Assembly: GCF_028372415.1 (NCBI RefSeq)
Contig: NC_092875.1
Span: 190,927,522-190,991,521, forward strand
Direction: 5' to 3'
Source of the DNA: Notamacropus eugenii
Taxonomy: Eukaryota > Chordata > Mammalia > Diprotodontia > Macropodidae
Length of the DNA: 64,000 nt
Shown here: positions 31,131 to 42,833 of the stretch, piece after piece
Layout of the letters: every line of letters begins with the position of its first letter
How positions within the stretch are numbered: position 1 is the first letter of the stretch
Notes under the pieces: model-generated
The model's database searches: none
Told to the model about the DNA's origin: nothing
The model's input: the letters and a program-made list of their open reading frames with translations, nothing else
Position numbers and translations under genes: made by a program

Positions 31131-32700
31131 CTGTGGAGTAAGAACGATCTCACTGGCGCTGGAGGGCTCAGGAGAATTCAGAGGGTGGGGTAAGAATTTA
31201 GCGAGGAGTAAACCTGGGCCTGCGGGGGGTATAGATGCCCAGATAACAGGAGGGAGAAGGGTGTGGAGGGGCAAGGTCACTTTTCAGGTTAGGGAAGACG
31301 GTCCAGATTAGAAGATAGTAGGGAAATCCCCCAGGCTGCTGTACCTAACGAGGATTTTTTGCGTGTTTGTTGTTATAAGTAAGTAAAAACATGCAGCTAA
31401 ATCCGACCTTTTAAAAGTCGCTGGGAAGAAGGAGGGGAGCATTCATTTGCATTCCATGAACTTCTGATGCTGAGGCTGGGGTTCATTCAGCTCTGTCAGG
31501 GACTTGCCGGTGACCTGCGGCAAGCACACGCACTTTAAAATGTTCAGATCAATTTAAGCGTGCAAGATACTTTCCTAGATCTTGGAGTTACAAAGACACA
31601 AATGAAAACTCCCCTGTTACATTCTGTTGAATTGGGGGCGGGGTAAGAAGAGGAATTCATCGTGTATCCAGCTACTGTAAAGGTAATAATGCGAGGACAG
31701 AGAGAACGCTAACAAGCTGGGGGTGGGAGGTGGGTGTTGGAGCTAGCAGTCTAACAAGAACTAATTATGCCTGATAGGGGAAGAATGATCATATTCATTA
31801 ATTAAGGATGCTGCTTATACTGCTGTTACTGTGTAATGACCATCACTGGATACAAGAAGGCACTGTGTCAGTTAAGTCCAGCTGCTATCCTCCTCTGTCA
31901 GGTTCTCAGGACAGCAAGTTGCCTATCACTCCTTAGGCCCACCTTCTGCATGAGTGATGCCGAGTTCTGTCCTTTAGAAAGGGGGTGTTTGTGTCTCCAC
32001 CAATCAAATCCTTTGTCGTGCCCATCGCTCCCCCTTAGCCACACCTTTTCCTTTACGCTCCTTAAATGTGCTTGGTAAAATCACCTCTATCAATGTCATT
32101 ACTATAGAAAAAAGCACTTAAAATGGTAAAACAAACATGCGTTGGATATAAAAACAATAGCCACAGGTGTCACAAACTCCAGCTTTTTCATCCCATTCTC
32201 TCCTGAACTCCCCAGGAGAAAAAATAAAGGCTGTTCCAGTTGGTGTTCATGTCCCCACTTTCTGTGCCAAGGTCTGGGTCACAGGACCTAGGAAGAGTGA
32301 GTATCTGATCACAGATGTCCTGGCTCTCAGCACAAGGAGAGAAGTATCAGTCACTCACACTCTGAAGACTTCATATCCCTGGGGCCTAGCACAGCAACTA
32401 AATTTCTACTAGTACTGTGTATTTGTATTTCTTCAAATTAAAGTTTATAGATATATTTTTATACACTAATACTTGAGTGTGATCTTTGAGAATTGACATA
32501 GCACTATAGACAAATGCTAAACACAGGCTAATACTAATAATCAAAGTATTCATTTTCTAACTCTTCTCTGTTGCTAACTCTTACTGACATAGATTGTTGG
32601 GGATAACACTTTTGCCTAATACATAGAGTTGGGGTGATGCTGAAATAAAATGAAATGATACCTTATAAACAATAAAATGCTGCACAAGTACATTATTATT
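31131..32700. other. Possible intron 1 of the second transcription unit
   Basis: Sequence largely free of recognisable repeats. Open frames at 31836-32078 and 32167-32412 show no domain. If transcription starts in the island to the left this is intronic. Confidence 0.35.
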
Positions 32701-32704
32701 GTTA

Positions 32705-32972
32705 TGAAATCATAGGAATTTAGAGTTTAAGAGATCCTTAGAACTCATCTAATCTACTCCCCTCTTCTGGATTTGAAGATGAAGAAATTGAAACATGGAT
32801 AGTTTAAGTAGAATCATAGATTTTAGACCTGTGGAGACCTTTGAGGCAATGAAGTACAATCCTCTCATTTTACAGATGAGCAAACTGAGGTACAGAAATA
32901 TCAGGTGACTTGCCCAGGATCACAAATCTAATAAGAGTCTGAGAAAGGGATTTAATTCAGATCTTCCAGAAT
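32705..32972 (-). mobile_element. Two adjoining MIR SINE fragments
   Basis: GAACTCATCTAATCTACTCC with AGATGAAGAAATTGAAAC is followed at 32813 by a second copy with TACAGATGAGCAAACTGAGG and GTGACTTGCCCAGGATCAC. Confidence 0.7.
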
Positions 32973-32979
32973 AGAGTCA

Positions 32980-33225
32980 TCTAGGTGGTATAGTGGATAG
33001 AATTCTCAACCTGGAGTTAGGAAGACCTGAGTTCAAATTCCGATTCATGTACTTACTATTGTGACCCTGGACAAAGCAGTTAATCTCTCAGCCACAATTT
33101 CACTTGTGAATGGGGGTTAATAATGGAATAACAGCATCTACTTCCCAGGTAGATTAAATGAGAAAATATTTGATAATATTTGTAAAATATTTCATGGCAC
33201 ATCATTACTTAAATAAATGATTGTT
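32980..33225 (+). mobile_element. Marsupial MIR CORE-SINE
   Basis: CATCTAGGTGGTATAGTGGA head, AGGAAGACCTGAGTTCAAAT, GTGACCCTGGACAAAGCAGT and a 3' end TACTTAAATAAATGATTG. Confidence 0.8.
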
Positions 33226-34260
33226 TTTTTCCTTTCTGATTCTAAATGTGGTCCATTATCGATTAGTCTATGCGCTCTCTCAAATTGTCCAAGGACTTAT
33301 GGATAATTAAGACAAAGCCGGAACTGCTACCAGCCTTGTTCATATTTCACCACACAACAGTGCTTCTAATTACACATGCATAAAATTAAAATCTGTAAAC
33401 ATGTATATATCTTATTATCTGGGATTTTAAGAGTCAATTGAAAATGTTTGTGAAAAGTTTTGAATTTCCTGGAAAAGAAGTTTTACATAAATAATATTTG
33501 TACTAATTTGATTGTGGTTCTGGTTGAGTTTTTCTTTGTAAAACTAACTCCCTCAAAGAAATATGGTATAGACATACATGCTTAAGATGACCAAATCCAG
33601 AAAATATGTTCAAACCAAAAAAAGTGACCTTAACTTACTTCACTCTGTGGAAATTATACTCCATTTTTACTCTACATAATTTGTAAAATGGTTTGCTGAC
33701 CCTTGGAAAAATTTGGCTTAGTGAATTGAATCAAGGACTGGGTTGTAGTATTATTTTATAGATTTTGTTAGTTCAGAAAAGACTATTACCCTTATTTTCC
33801 TATGGTTTGTGTGTGGCCATTGGTATGTGTGTGCAAATTGAGTCTGGGACTTATATAATTATGTGTATACTTGTAACACATGTTTTTAATAGAAATAAAA
33901 CCCCATAATATTGTTATGTGTGACTTGAAGCGTTAAACATTAGGTTTTGATTATATTTTTCAGTGGAAATTTTAATAAAACTAAAAAACTTAAGGGAACG
34001 AGGGTCACAGAGATATATTTTGAGCTAGAAGAACTTTTAACAAGAGATGTGAAAACTAAAAAAAACCTTAGCTCATATGTATAATTCAAGACCAGTCTTC
34101 TCTAAGAAAGGAAAATAATAGATGCCAGTCTTGTAGCCACATATAGGCAATGATTAGACATTCCCACAGCTCTGCAAACCTTTAATTTGGGCTTCAATGC
34201 AGTGTTTCATTGACACCACTGCCAGGCTTCCAAAGGAAATGTTGGCCTTCTTGATTTAGA
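33226..34260. other. Unassigned DNA
   Basis: AT-rich, no recognised repeat, exon or RNA gene. Confidence 0.4.
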
Positions 34261-34261
34261 T

Positions 34262-34432
34262 CAGGAGTTCTTAACCAGCAATCTATGAACTTGTTTTTAA
34301 AAACATTTTTTTTTTTTGATAAATGTTGATTTCTTTGTAATCCTATGAATTTTATTTTATGCATTTAAAAATGATTCTGAGAAAGGAACCATAGGCTTCC
34401 CCAGATTGCCAAAGGAATCCAGAACACAAAAA
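34262..34432 (+). mobile_element. Ancient DNA-transposon-like (MITE) repeat
   Basis: TCAGGAGTTCTTAACCAGC opens the element and TTCCCCAGATTGCCAAAGG lies near the other end. The pattern resembles old hAT-type non-autonomous elements of mammals whose ends read TTCTTAACC. The right inverted end is decayed, so the class is uncertain. Confidence 0.4.
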
Positions 34433-35030
34433 AGATCCTAATTTGGGATAATTTTGCTTTTCTTCTTAATGAGAACATTTTTGGATAGGTGGTCAGATTT
34501 AGCTAAATTGCCAAGAAATGCCTCTAGCCACAGGTAATATTTCCTTGCTATGTTCCAGTATATAAACTGTTTTCTGTCTTTTGTCCCAAGTGATGTACAA
34601 GAATAAATAAGAATAAATAAACGTAATAAAATCAAATTTGGAGTTGTACCCCAAACTCTGGATATAACTATTAACAGCTTTACTATTTCCAGGTTTTTCT
34701 AAGGGCAGTGAAATATAACTATTGATAATAATAAATGTCTAAGAGGGGCCTCTTTATAATGCTTTATAATTTATTTTCCATTATAGCCCTCTTCTTGTGA
34801 AAGTGACCCTGGATTCTTTAAGGTTACACCAGCAGAGCATTAATTCTGGTAGGTATTACCAAGCTGGAAAGACTTTGAGGAATGAGCCTAGTGACAGACT
34901 CCTGTGTCTGTCATTTGAGACTAGCAACATTTGAAGATGCTTACCATTAGATTGGCCACAGGTGAATATCTTTGCCATTTACCATAACTGTTGAAGATCA
35001 TAGGTTATGTCAGAGTCATAAGACGTTCTT
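34433..35030. other. Unassigned DNA
   Basis: No recognised element; a GAATAAATAA direct repeat lies at about 34601-34621. Confidence 0.35.
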
Positions 35031-35034
35031 GGAC

Positions 35035-35172
35035 ATAGGATGAAATAGTAATAGATATAGAGTTGAGAGGGACCGTAGACATCATCTGGTCTAACCTCAT
35101 TTTATACATGAGGAAACTGAGGTCTAGAGAGGTTCGGTGACTTATCCAAGGTCACAGTCATATTAGAAGCAG
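35035..35172 (-). mobile_element. MIR SINE fragment
   Basis: CATCATCTGGTCTAACCTC, TACATGAGGAAACTGAGG and CCAAGGTCACAGTCATATTA. Confidence 0.7.
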
Positions 35173-35329
35173 GATTCACCATGATTTTACTTGAGGATGC
35201 CAGTATATTCACTGGCAAAATCATTAATCCTTGAAGTATTTCTTCTGTTTTGGGTTGTCATGAAAATATTTGTTGGTGAACTTTGGCTATGAACAAGAAT
35301 AGTAGAAAAGAGTTAACATTGATTAAGCA

Positions 35330-35460
35330 GAGCTGTTGAAAATGCACATTTGTTAGAAGGCTGAAATGAATATAGGTTCAAATTCTGGCTCTGACGCATT
35401 ACCATGTGACCTTTGGACAAGTTTCAATATTTCTGGGTGTCCATTTCTACATCTAGATGT
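35330..35460 (+). mobile_element. MIR SINE fragment
   Basis: ATAGGTTCAAATTCTGGCTC, CATGTGACCTTTGGACAAG and GTCCATTTCTACATCTAGAT in MIR order. Confidence 0.5.
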
Positions 35461-35479
35461 TCCTTTTTTTTTTTGATAG

Positions 35480-36145
35480 ACTTGTGGTCTTATCAATGTA
35501 CTTCTGCCAATGTTAGAGATTGTAACATTTTGTGCCTTTTCATTTGGTGTGGTGTTTGTCTGACTTCTCCCACATATCTTTCCTTAGGAGTTCTGATATA
35601 ATTGGGGGCCATTCCCTTGACATTTGCATGGTTACCAGTGGACTACACCACCTCGTCTTGGTTATTCTTTACTCTTGTTATATGGACTAACTCCCCTCAT
35701 TTTACAGTCATGTTACATCTCCTCATCAATGCTGCTTCTCTTGAACATTTCTTCTCCAGTAATGTGTTGCAGTCTTTTGACACTTACCATGTCCCTCTTC
35801 ATTGCTCTTTGGGTGATCCACAATTTTAATTCTTCAAAGACTGCAGTATTCCATAATTTATAATCATACAGCATCATCTGAATAATATTGATTTTTTAAG
35901 AACTAGACTTTGTTTGAATGAGAAACTTGAGAGGTCATTAAAAATACTATGTAATTTCCTAAAGGCAATCCAGCCTCCTCTCTTCTTATTCAGTTTTGGG
36001 GCTAGTTCATTGTTTATCCTTAGTTTCTATGCAAAATATATGTACTGATACTCAATTCTATGAATTTTACATATAACTGCATATCATAGTCGGAGCAATA
36101 TTCATTCTCCATCCACTTCGTTGTTTTGTGTATGGATAGTCAGGG
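35480..36145. other. Unassigned DNA
   Basis: Overlapping open frames at 35413-35863 have no recognisable domain. The segment has the feel of decayed LINE coding sequence, but no motif supports that. Confidence 0.35.
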
Positions 36146-36149
36146 TAAG

Positions 36150-36372
36150 GCAGCTAGGTGGTATAGGGGTAGAGTGCCAGGCCTGGAGTCAGGAGGACCT
36201 GAATTCAAATTTGACCTTCGACCCTCACTGGCTGTGTGACCCTGGGTAAGTCACTTAATCCTCTGTCTCAGTTTCCTCATCTATAAAATGAGCTGGAGAA
36301 GGAAAAAGCAAATCACTCCAGTATGTTTGTCAATACAAGCCCAAATGGGACCATGAGGAGTCATTTTAAGCC
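36150..36372 (+). mobile_element. MAR1 SINE
   Basis: Head AGGCAGCTAGGTGGTATAGG, CORE GCTGTGTGACCCTGGGTAAG and AATGAGCTGGAGAAGGAAAA, then a decayed BovB-type tail with GGACCATGAGGAGTC. Confidence 0.85.
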
Positions 36373-36374
36373 TC

Positions 36375-36850
36375 CATGAGGAGGCTTTTTAATGTATTAG
36401 AGCTGGATAATTATTTTCATGGCAGTCTTTTTACAAAGGCTTATCATGAGCCCTGCAATGCAAGTTGATTAAATGTCACATGAAATGATATTTCTTGTTG
36501 TTTTTGGACATATCAGCAAATTTGCTATGGATAGGAATGCAGGACAAAGGGCACTATGCCTGTTCTGACCCTCTGATTTTACTGAGGCTCTTAGGCTGGT
36601 AATTTACATGGACCACAACTGACAGCACTGGAGTAGAAAGGAGTTGTCACTAAAAGTCAAACAAGGGACCAACATCTCAGAATAGCAATTCAGAGTTATG
36701 ACAGATTTAACCTAAGCTCTAGTCTTCTTCTGGCTGGCCAACTGACTTTGACTTTGGGGTTAAATTGCAAAAGAGCAATTGATGTTATGTGTGAAAAGAA
36801 CTGAAAACCCTTCCCTTAATTGAATAGGAAAAATGTTATAGCAGGGGCAA
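36375..36850. other. Unassigned DNA
   Basis: No recognised element. Confidence 0.35.
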
Positions 36851-36854
36851 TTCA

Positions 36855-37112
36855 ATAGAATAATAACTCATAATTAGCTAGCATTTATAGAGCACTTTAA
36901 GGTGTTCAAAGCGCTTTGCATCCATTATTTCATTTGATCCTCAAAACAACTCTGTGAGGTAGGTGCTATTTTATTGTCTTCCCTATTTTACAGACAAGGA
37001 AACTGAGGCAGTGAGAGTTTATATGACTTGCCCAGTGTCACATAGCTTTTGTCTGAGGCAGATATCAAGTACAGGTTTTCCAGAATCCAAGTGTAGCCCT
37101 CTATCTACTGTT
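36855..37112 (-). mobile_element. Marsupial MIR CORE-SINE
   Basis: GCATTTATAGAGCACTTTAA, CTCTGTGAGGTAGGTGCTAT, CAAGGAAACTGAGGCAGTG and ATGACTTGCCCAGTGTCAC in reverse. Confidence 0.8.
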
Positions 37113-37120
37113 TCCCTTAC

Positions 37121-37465
37121 TTGACTAACAAGAGAGGACCACCTAGGAACAGCAGAGGACTTCCAGAATACAGCTCAGCTGTGGAGAGCAAGAACATGCT
37201 AATAGAGAACTGCCTGGCCATGAAAGATTACCACATGACCAAGCAGGGAGACATAGTCCAGCAATGTAATACAGAAAGACTCAGCTTGATAGCATCACTG
37301 GACCATCAGGATAAACTTAATAACTTAGCTGGGAGAGTAGCTACCAACATCTTTGGAGGCACAGGAGCATTCCAGTGGAGATGCTACCCTAAGAACAGAA
37401 ATTGCTCTGGCTATAGAAGTTCTTGTGAGCATGCCTTCTCTCACACGTGTCTATGTGAGTCGTGA
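37121..37465 (+). other. Unexplained 114-codon open frame
   Basis: This is one of few plus-strand frames above 100 codons in a region without recognised repeats. The translation has six cysteines in its last 35 residues but no domain I recognise. A second frame overlaps at 37353-37559. No splice sites, Kozak context or homology support a gene, so it is reported only as an ORF and a possible fragment of an old processed copy. Confidence 0.2.
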
Positions 37466-37979
37466 GTTCCTACTCCTACCACAGCTTATTGATCTATGTG
37501 ATAATGTAAGGACATTGGAAAATCCCTTTGTTTCTTATTTTGCTTTACTGTTTAATTAAATGATTTTATTTTTGTTTTGAAATAATGTAGGTTTGTATTG
37601 ACTTGGAAAATCAATGAGAGCTTTAGAGCTCTGGTTTTTTGAGTGGGTGCTCAAGTAAAGTATGCCTTGAACCTGAGGTAGGTTTCTTGAGATGTATGAT
37701 TAAGAAGGCTCTATGCTTCATGCATGATAAAACCACTCCACCAACTCCTTTGTTTTCATCTAGAAGAGAACCAATGAGCCATTTTTCTATTTAGTTCAAG
37801 ATTTTTTTTGTCTTCTGGTTTCATTCATAGTGATAATGTTAAGATTGATGTGATTGAGTTCTAGTGAACTATTTAGTAGTATGTCCACTTATTGGTGGCT
37901 AGATAAGGACTTCACTTTTAGAGTAATAGCAATAACTATATTAATGTTCATAATTTAAAAATTGTATGATGCTCAGCAT

Positions 37980-38250
37980 TCTCTGTTTCCCTTTTTTGCT
38001 GCTGTAGAAATGAAAGTGGGCCACCCAGAAGTAAAATCATTTTGTTTCTATGATCAGAGATTTCATCACTAAGTGGCCTGCATACCGTGATGAGGCTTTC
38101 TATACTTAGCTAGGCTGGTCCTTGACCAGAGACGTGTTGCTGGGATCACATTTCAACCCTTTCTAACATTCCAGACCCTGGCATAGCTTGAACTCCACTG
38201 GCATAGCTTTCAAGAACCCACAGTGACTTCAATACCATGAAGTTGGACTT
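37980..38250. repeat. Unclassified dispersed repeat Y, copy 2
   Basis: Partner of 15261-15570: GGCTTTCTATACTTAGCTAG, GTGTTGCTGGGATCACATTT and GGCATAGCTTTCAAGAACCC in the same order. Confidence 0.5.
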
Positions 38251-38424
38251 TGTGGAGAAACGGACACATTTGAGAATGCTTAACCTTAATGATTTAACTC
38301 CCTGATGAGGAAGATACACACAAAAGGTCCATCTGCATTTTCTGGAGGGAAAAGATACACTAAATGAAATCATTGATCTTTGAAATATTGAGGAATTTAC
38401 AGTTTATAAATTATTTTTGCAAGA

Positions 38425-38640
38425 GTCAATGTGTTATAGTGAATAGAGAATTATATTTAAAGTCAGGAAGACCTGAGTCTTGTCTTGGACACAAAGTGAC
38501 TGTGTAACCCTGGGCGAATCACTTAATCTCTCAATTCCCCAGATAACTTTCTAAAACTAAATTGCAGTACAGTTGCTGACTTGCATTGGTAGGGGGAGTT
38601 TCCTTAGGGTGAGTTCTTGACATCGTTGAAATTATAGGCT
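38425..38640 (+). mobile_element. THER1-like SINE
   Basis: AAAGTCAGGAAGACCTGAGT, AACCCTGGGCGAATCACTTA, then TTTCTAAAACTAAATTGCAG and TTGCATTGGTAGGGGGAGTT as in the 11.9-kb copy but longer. Confidence 0.7.
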
Positions 38641-38642
38641 GG

Positions 38643-38671
38643 AACAAAACAAAACAAAACAAAACAAAACA
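38643..38671. repeat. (AAAAC)n microsatellite
   Basis: Five consecutive ACAAA-type pentamers directly downstream of the SINE, probably grown from its A-rich tail. Confidence 0.85.
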
Positions 38672-38784
38672 GCAACACAGAAATTGCTTACTTGATTTTC
38701 ATACCCCTGTGAGATACTGCCTATAAAATAACATTATCCCCAGGATTATGGGGTGAGTCGCTAAGACTGATTTTCTAGATGATA

Positions 38785-39170
38785 GCTATTAATAGCTAGT
38801 ATTTAAGGTTTGCAAAGTACTTTCATATGTTATCTCATTTGATAAATACCTTACTCCCTGACCTTACTATACTAAATGGCAGAGGTAATTCACTGCATAT
38901 CTTCTGGCTCCAATATATTCCAGGTCATCATAATTACAGCAGACACTTATGTAGTTGGTTTGTTTTTTTTGCAAAGCATCAGCTTACAAAAGCACTTTCA
39001 TTATCAGAGCCCTGTGAGTGTTATCCCCACTTTACAGATGAGAAAGTTGAGGGTTGGAAAGGCTAAGTGATTTGCTTATAGGGTCACCCGGGTACTAAGT
39101 GTTCATATTTGACCTTAACCCTTGTGACCTCAGGTCCAGTGCTCTTTTCATTACCATGGCTGCTTTAACT
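38785..39170 (-). mobile_element. Two MIR SINE fragments around a short spacer
   Basis: The first (38785-38850) has TAAGGTTTGCAAAGTACTTT. The second (38990-39170) has CCCACTTTACAGATGAGAAA and GACCTCAGGTCCAGTGCTC. Confidence 0.6.
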
Positions 39171-39179
39171 GCTTTTAAG

Positions 39180-39775
39180 AGGAAAGGAAATAAACCTCAA
39201 AACATGACTGTAATGTAGTTAGGGTGACGTGGTGAATCAAGGAGGATGAGCATGATTCTTCCCTAGGGTCACAATAATTTATTCATGTAACAAACTTTGG
39301 GTTGCAGGTTAGCATTTTGTACCAAGCAGGTTTATATTTTACATCTAAGGACAAAGCCTACCTTTTGGAAACCCTTGATGCTGTTGTCTTTTCAAAGTAT
39401 CCAAGGTTGAGTTTTTCCTCCATGCTAGAGACTTTCCCAGCAGGCATGAGAGAATTACCCTTAGGATACAGTGAGCAAGAGGAGGAAAGTCAGTCTAGAG
39501 AAGTGAAAGTGATAAAGATATTGGGGTTGGGCTTTTGAGATTGAGAAGATGAATGATGGGAAAATTGGAGTTGCTTGGAGGTTTTACTTCTGATGTCAGC
39601 ATCTGTGGCCTTCTGAACTTGGTAAGTTTCCCAAGACTTCAGTTATTTCAGTTTGAATGTGTCCTGTATTGGTGTCAAAACATCTCTCCTTCCCATTTTA
39701 TTGGAGCAGATAAAGCACTTAACTATAGGAACATCTTTTTAATTGCTGCTTTAAAATGGAGTCTAGCCTTAAACA
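39180..39775. other. Unassigned DNA
   Basis: Open frames at 39302-39538 and 39553-39780 without domains; no repeat recognised. Confidence 0.35.
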
Positions 39776-39780
39776 TATGA

Positions 39781-40060
39781 ATCACAAAGTATCAGAGTTG
39801 GAAGGGGTTGTTTAGTCTAATCCATACCTAAAAAAAATCCCTTTCCAATATCCTGGTCATCCAGGCTTTGCCGGAAACCCTATTGCAAGAGTACAGGTGG
39901 ATCTCAGTTCCACTTTCGGATAATGCTAATTGTTAAGAAGTTTTCTTCCTGACATTAAGCCTAATTTCTCTTTCCAATTTCGACCTATTGGAATTGGATG
40001 TTCTGTCCTTGGAGTAGGGGCACTGGACAAGCAGAAGAAATCTAATCCTTTTAGTTCAGT
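39781..40060 (-). mobile_element. Ancient CR1/L3-like LINE 3' fragment
   Basis: AGTATCAGAGTTGGAAGGGG, GGTCATCCAGGCTTTGCC, TGTTAAGAAGTTTTCTTCC and GACATTAAGCCTAATTTCTC match the pattern of reversed CR1-like ends in amniotes. Family assignment is tentative. Confidence 0.4.
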
Positions 40061-40084
40061 TCAAGAACTGTACTAAAACAAAAA

Positions 40085-40155
40085 TTATTAAGCATCTATT
40101 CTGTGCAAGGCAGTCATGTAGGGTGCTGGGAATATAAAGACAAAACTGAAAACAG
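40085..40155 (-). mobile_element. L2 3' end fragment
   Basis: TTAAGCATCTATTCTGTGCA and GGGTGCTGGGAATATAAAG, the reverse of the L2 terminus, as at 60.78 kb. Confidence 0.55.
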
Positions 40156-40229
40156 TTTTCTGTGACTGCATTATATATATACATATACATATCCCTGTTT
40201 ATATCCTATATTTAAAAATGTTTGTTTAG

Positions 40230-40690
40230 AGTGGACACCCATTGACTGAAAAATGGTCAGAAAACTTGCCATGTGTAAGAGAATATCTTTGTACTGTAGG
40301 AAATGTTGATGTGAACTGATGTAAAGGGAAGTAAGAAGGACCAAATAACCAATATAGATAATGACTACAACTACGTAAGTGGAAAGAACAACACTGAGTA
40401 TAAAACAGTTGAAACTGAGGGCTATGAAATTATAATGACTCTGGGGAAGAAATGAAAGAATTCACCTCCTTCCCTTCTTCGCAGAGGTGGGGGACTACGG
40501 CTGTTAAACACTACATATAATGTTAGATTTGGTTGGTGTGTTGGTTATTTGCTGAACTTTTTTTCTTTATATTCTTGTAAAAAAATAAATATTGGTTTTC
40601 TGATAGAGGGTGGAGGGGTATATTGGGAAGGGTCGCTGATGTAAAAACAAAAGAAATGAACAAAATTTTTTTAAACAATTAGGCTCTTGA
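40230..40690 (+). mobile_element. L1 3'UTR, older subfamily
   Basis: GTGGAAAGAACAACACTGAG, CACCTCCTTCCCTTCTTCG, GAGGTGGGGGACTACGG and TTGGTTGGTGTGTTGGTTAT, ending at GATGTAAAAACAAA. Confidence 0.65.
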
Positions 40691-40839
40691 GAGTGTAGCT
40701 GCTCAAAGTATATCTATAAGGCGTATCTGTTTCTTGGCTCTATGCAAGGATTGTTCAAATTGGTCCTGAGCTGTGAGGCTGAGTAACAGTTAAAATGAGA
40801 CTCTCCTGAAGTTTTTATGTTGGACATTTTTACTAGGCA

Positions 40840-41070
40840 GATAGATGGTCTAGGAGCTCAAATACTGAATTTGGAATCAGGAAGACCTGAGTTTAAATCT
40901 GACCTTAATCACTTAGTAGCTGTGACTCTGGGCAAATTTCTCTGTGCCAGTTTCCTCATCTATAAAATGGGGATAATAATACCACCAACTTCATAGGGTG
41001 GTTGTGAATATCAATTGAGATAATATACAAAATGTTTTCCAAAACCTAAATGTATACAAATGCCAGTTAT
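40840..41070 (+). mobile_element. Marsupial MIR CORE-SINE
   Basis: TTTGGAATCAGGAAGACCTG, GCTGTGACTCTGGGCAAAT, TTTCCTCATCTATAAAATGG and an end AATGCCAGTTATAATTATT. Confidence 0.8.
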
Positions 41071-41089
41071 AATTATTTTTTATTTCTAA

Positions 41090-41680
41090 AAAAATAATTA
41101 ATTTTTAGTTTGAAATATTTACTTTTATAAGATTTTGAGTTCTAAATCTTTCCCCCCTCCCTTCAGTTCCCGTTCCCCAAGATAGCATAAAATCTGGTAT
41201 AGGCTATACATATATGATCATATGAAACACATTTCCACATTAGTCATATTGTGAAAGAAAAATCAGAATAAAAGGAAAAACCATGAGAAAGGAAAACAAC
41301 AAAAAGAGAAAACAGTCTGCTTCGATCCACATTTAGACTCCACAGTTCTTTCTCTGGATGTGGATAGCATTTTCCATGATGAATCTTGGAATTGTCTTAG
41401 GTCATTGCATTGCTCAGAAGAGCTAAGTCTAACAAAGTCAATCATCGCACACTTGCTGTTACCGTGTACAGTGTTCCCCTGGTTCTGCTCACTTCACTCA
41501 GCCTCAGTTCATGCAAGTCTTTCCAGGTTTTTCTGAAGTCTGCCTGCTCACCTTTTCTTGTAGAACAATAGTATACCGTTTCATTCATTTATTACAACTT
41601 ATTCACCTATTCCCCAATTGATGGGCATCTCTCAATTTGCAATTCTTTGCCGCCATAGCCAACTATAATTACTACACAGG
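41090..41680 (-). mobile_element. L1 3'UTR
   Basis: AAGATTTTGAGTTCTAAATC, CGATCCACATTTAGACTCC, TGGTTCTGCTCACTTCACTC and CCCCAATTGATGGGCATC in reverse. Confidence 0.8.
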
Positions 41681-41689
41681 CTTCTTTAA

Positions 41690-41910
41690 TGCTTGATTCT
41701 GATAATCAGCCTTTGTTTAAGAGATTAGAGTTGCTATAGTTAAGCCTTACAGTCATTTATCCTGCTTTGATATTCCTGGAAGCTGAATTTGGATTCTCAA
41801 CATTAAGACTCTCCTGTTTCTGGTGACTTCGCTCTTTATACCAAAGACTGGAGTTATTTTGAAATTGAGCAATTGAGGGCTTCAGATAACATCTTGCAAA
41901 TATTAATTTT
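41690..41910. other. Unassigned DNA between L1 fragments
   Basis: No recognised element. Confidence 0.35.
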
Positions 41911-41914
41911 TAAA

Positions 41915-42312
41915 AATTTATGTGTTTTGTTTTTACATAACTGATATCCCAATGTATTGCTCTCCTCTTTCCCCTCTAGAGAGTCATTCATTAATTATAA
42001 AAGTATGAAAAAAGTTTGACAAAATTAATCAATCAATAAATTAAAAAATACTGACTTTATATGCAGTATTCCACATTTACTGTTCTTCCTTTCTGTTATG
42101 AGGGGGAAGGTATTTTCTCAAATCTCTTCTTTAGGGTCAGGCTTAGTCATTTTCATTTCAACTTGCTATTTTGTTGTTATTTCTATTTTCTTTGTTGTAG
42201 CTAGTATGCAAATTGTTTTTCTGGTTCTGCTTACTTCACTCTTTATCAGGTCATATAAGTATTTTTCATGTTTCTATCCATTATGTTCATTATTTCATTA
42301 AAAATTTTTTTT
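41915..42312 (-). mobile_element. Older L1 3'UTR fragment
   Basis: TTTTCTGGTTCTGCTTACTT and CTATCCATTATGTTCATTAT are decayed versions of the L1 3' end; a T-rich tail at its right marks the next element. Confidence 0.5.
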
Positions 42313-42833
42313 TTAATGAACTGTTTTCAATGAACAAAAATCTGTTATATCTCTTCCCACCTCCTCTCCATTGGGAAAAAAAATGGAAAACAAAATCCTT
42401 GTAATAAACTTTTGTGTTAACCGTGTCCAAAAAATATAGATGTCAGTTTGCAAACTGAGTCCATCACTTCTGTATCAGGAAGTGGGTAGCACATCATGTT
42501 ATAAGTCTTCTGATCATAGTTGATCATTGCTATTGGTCAGAATTCTTTAGTCTTTCAAAATTTTTTGTCTTTACAATGTTTATGTTATTATAAAAATTGG
42601 TGTCCTGTTCTACTCACTTTACTCTGCATTATTTAACTCATGTCTTCCCAACTTTCTCTGAAATCATGCCTTTCATAGTTTCTTATAGCATACTTAGCAT
42701 TCCACCACATTTGTATACCATAATGTGTTCAGCCATTCTCTATTCAATGGGTACAACCTTAGTTTCAGTTACTCACCATCACAGAAAGAGCAACTATAAA
42801 ATATTTTTGTATATGTGGGTCCTTTTCCTCTTT

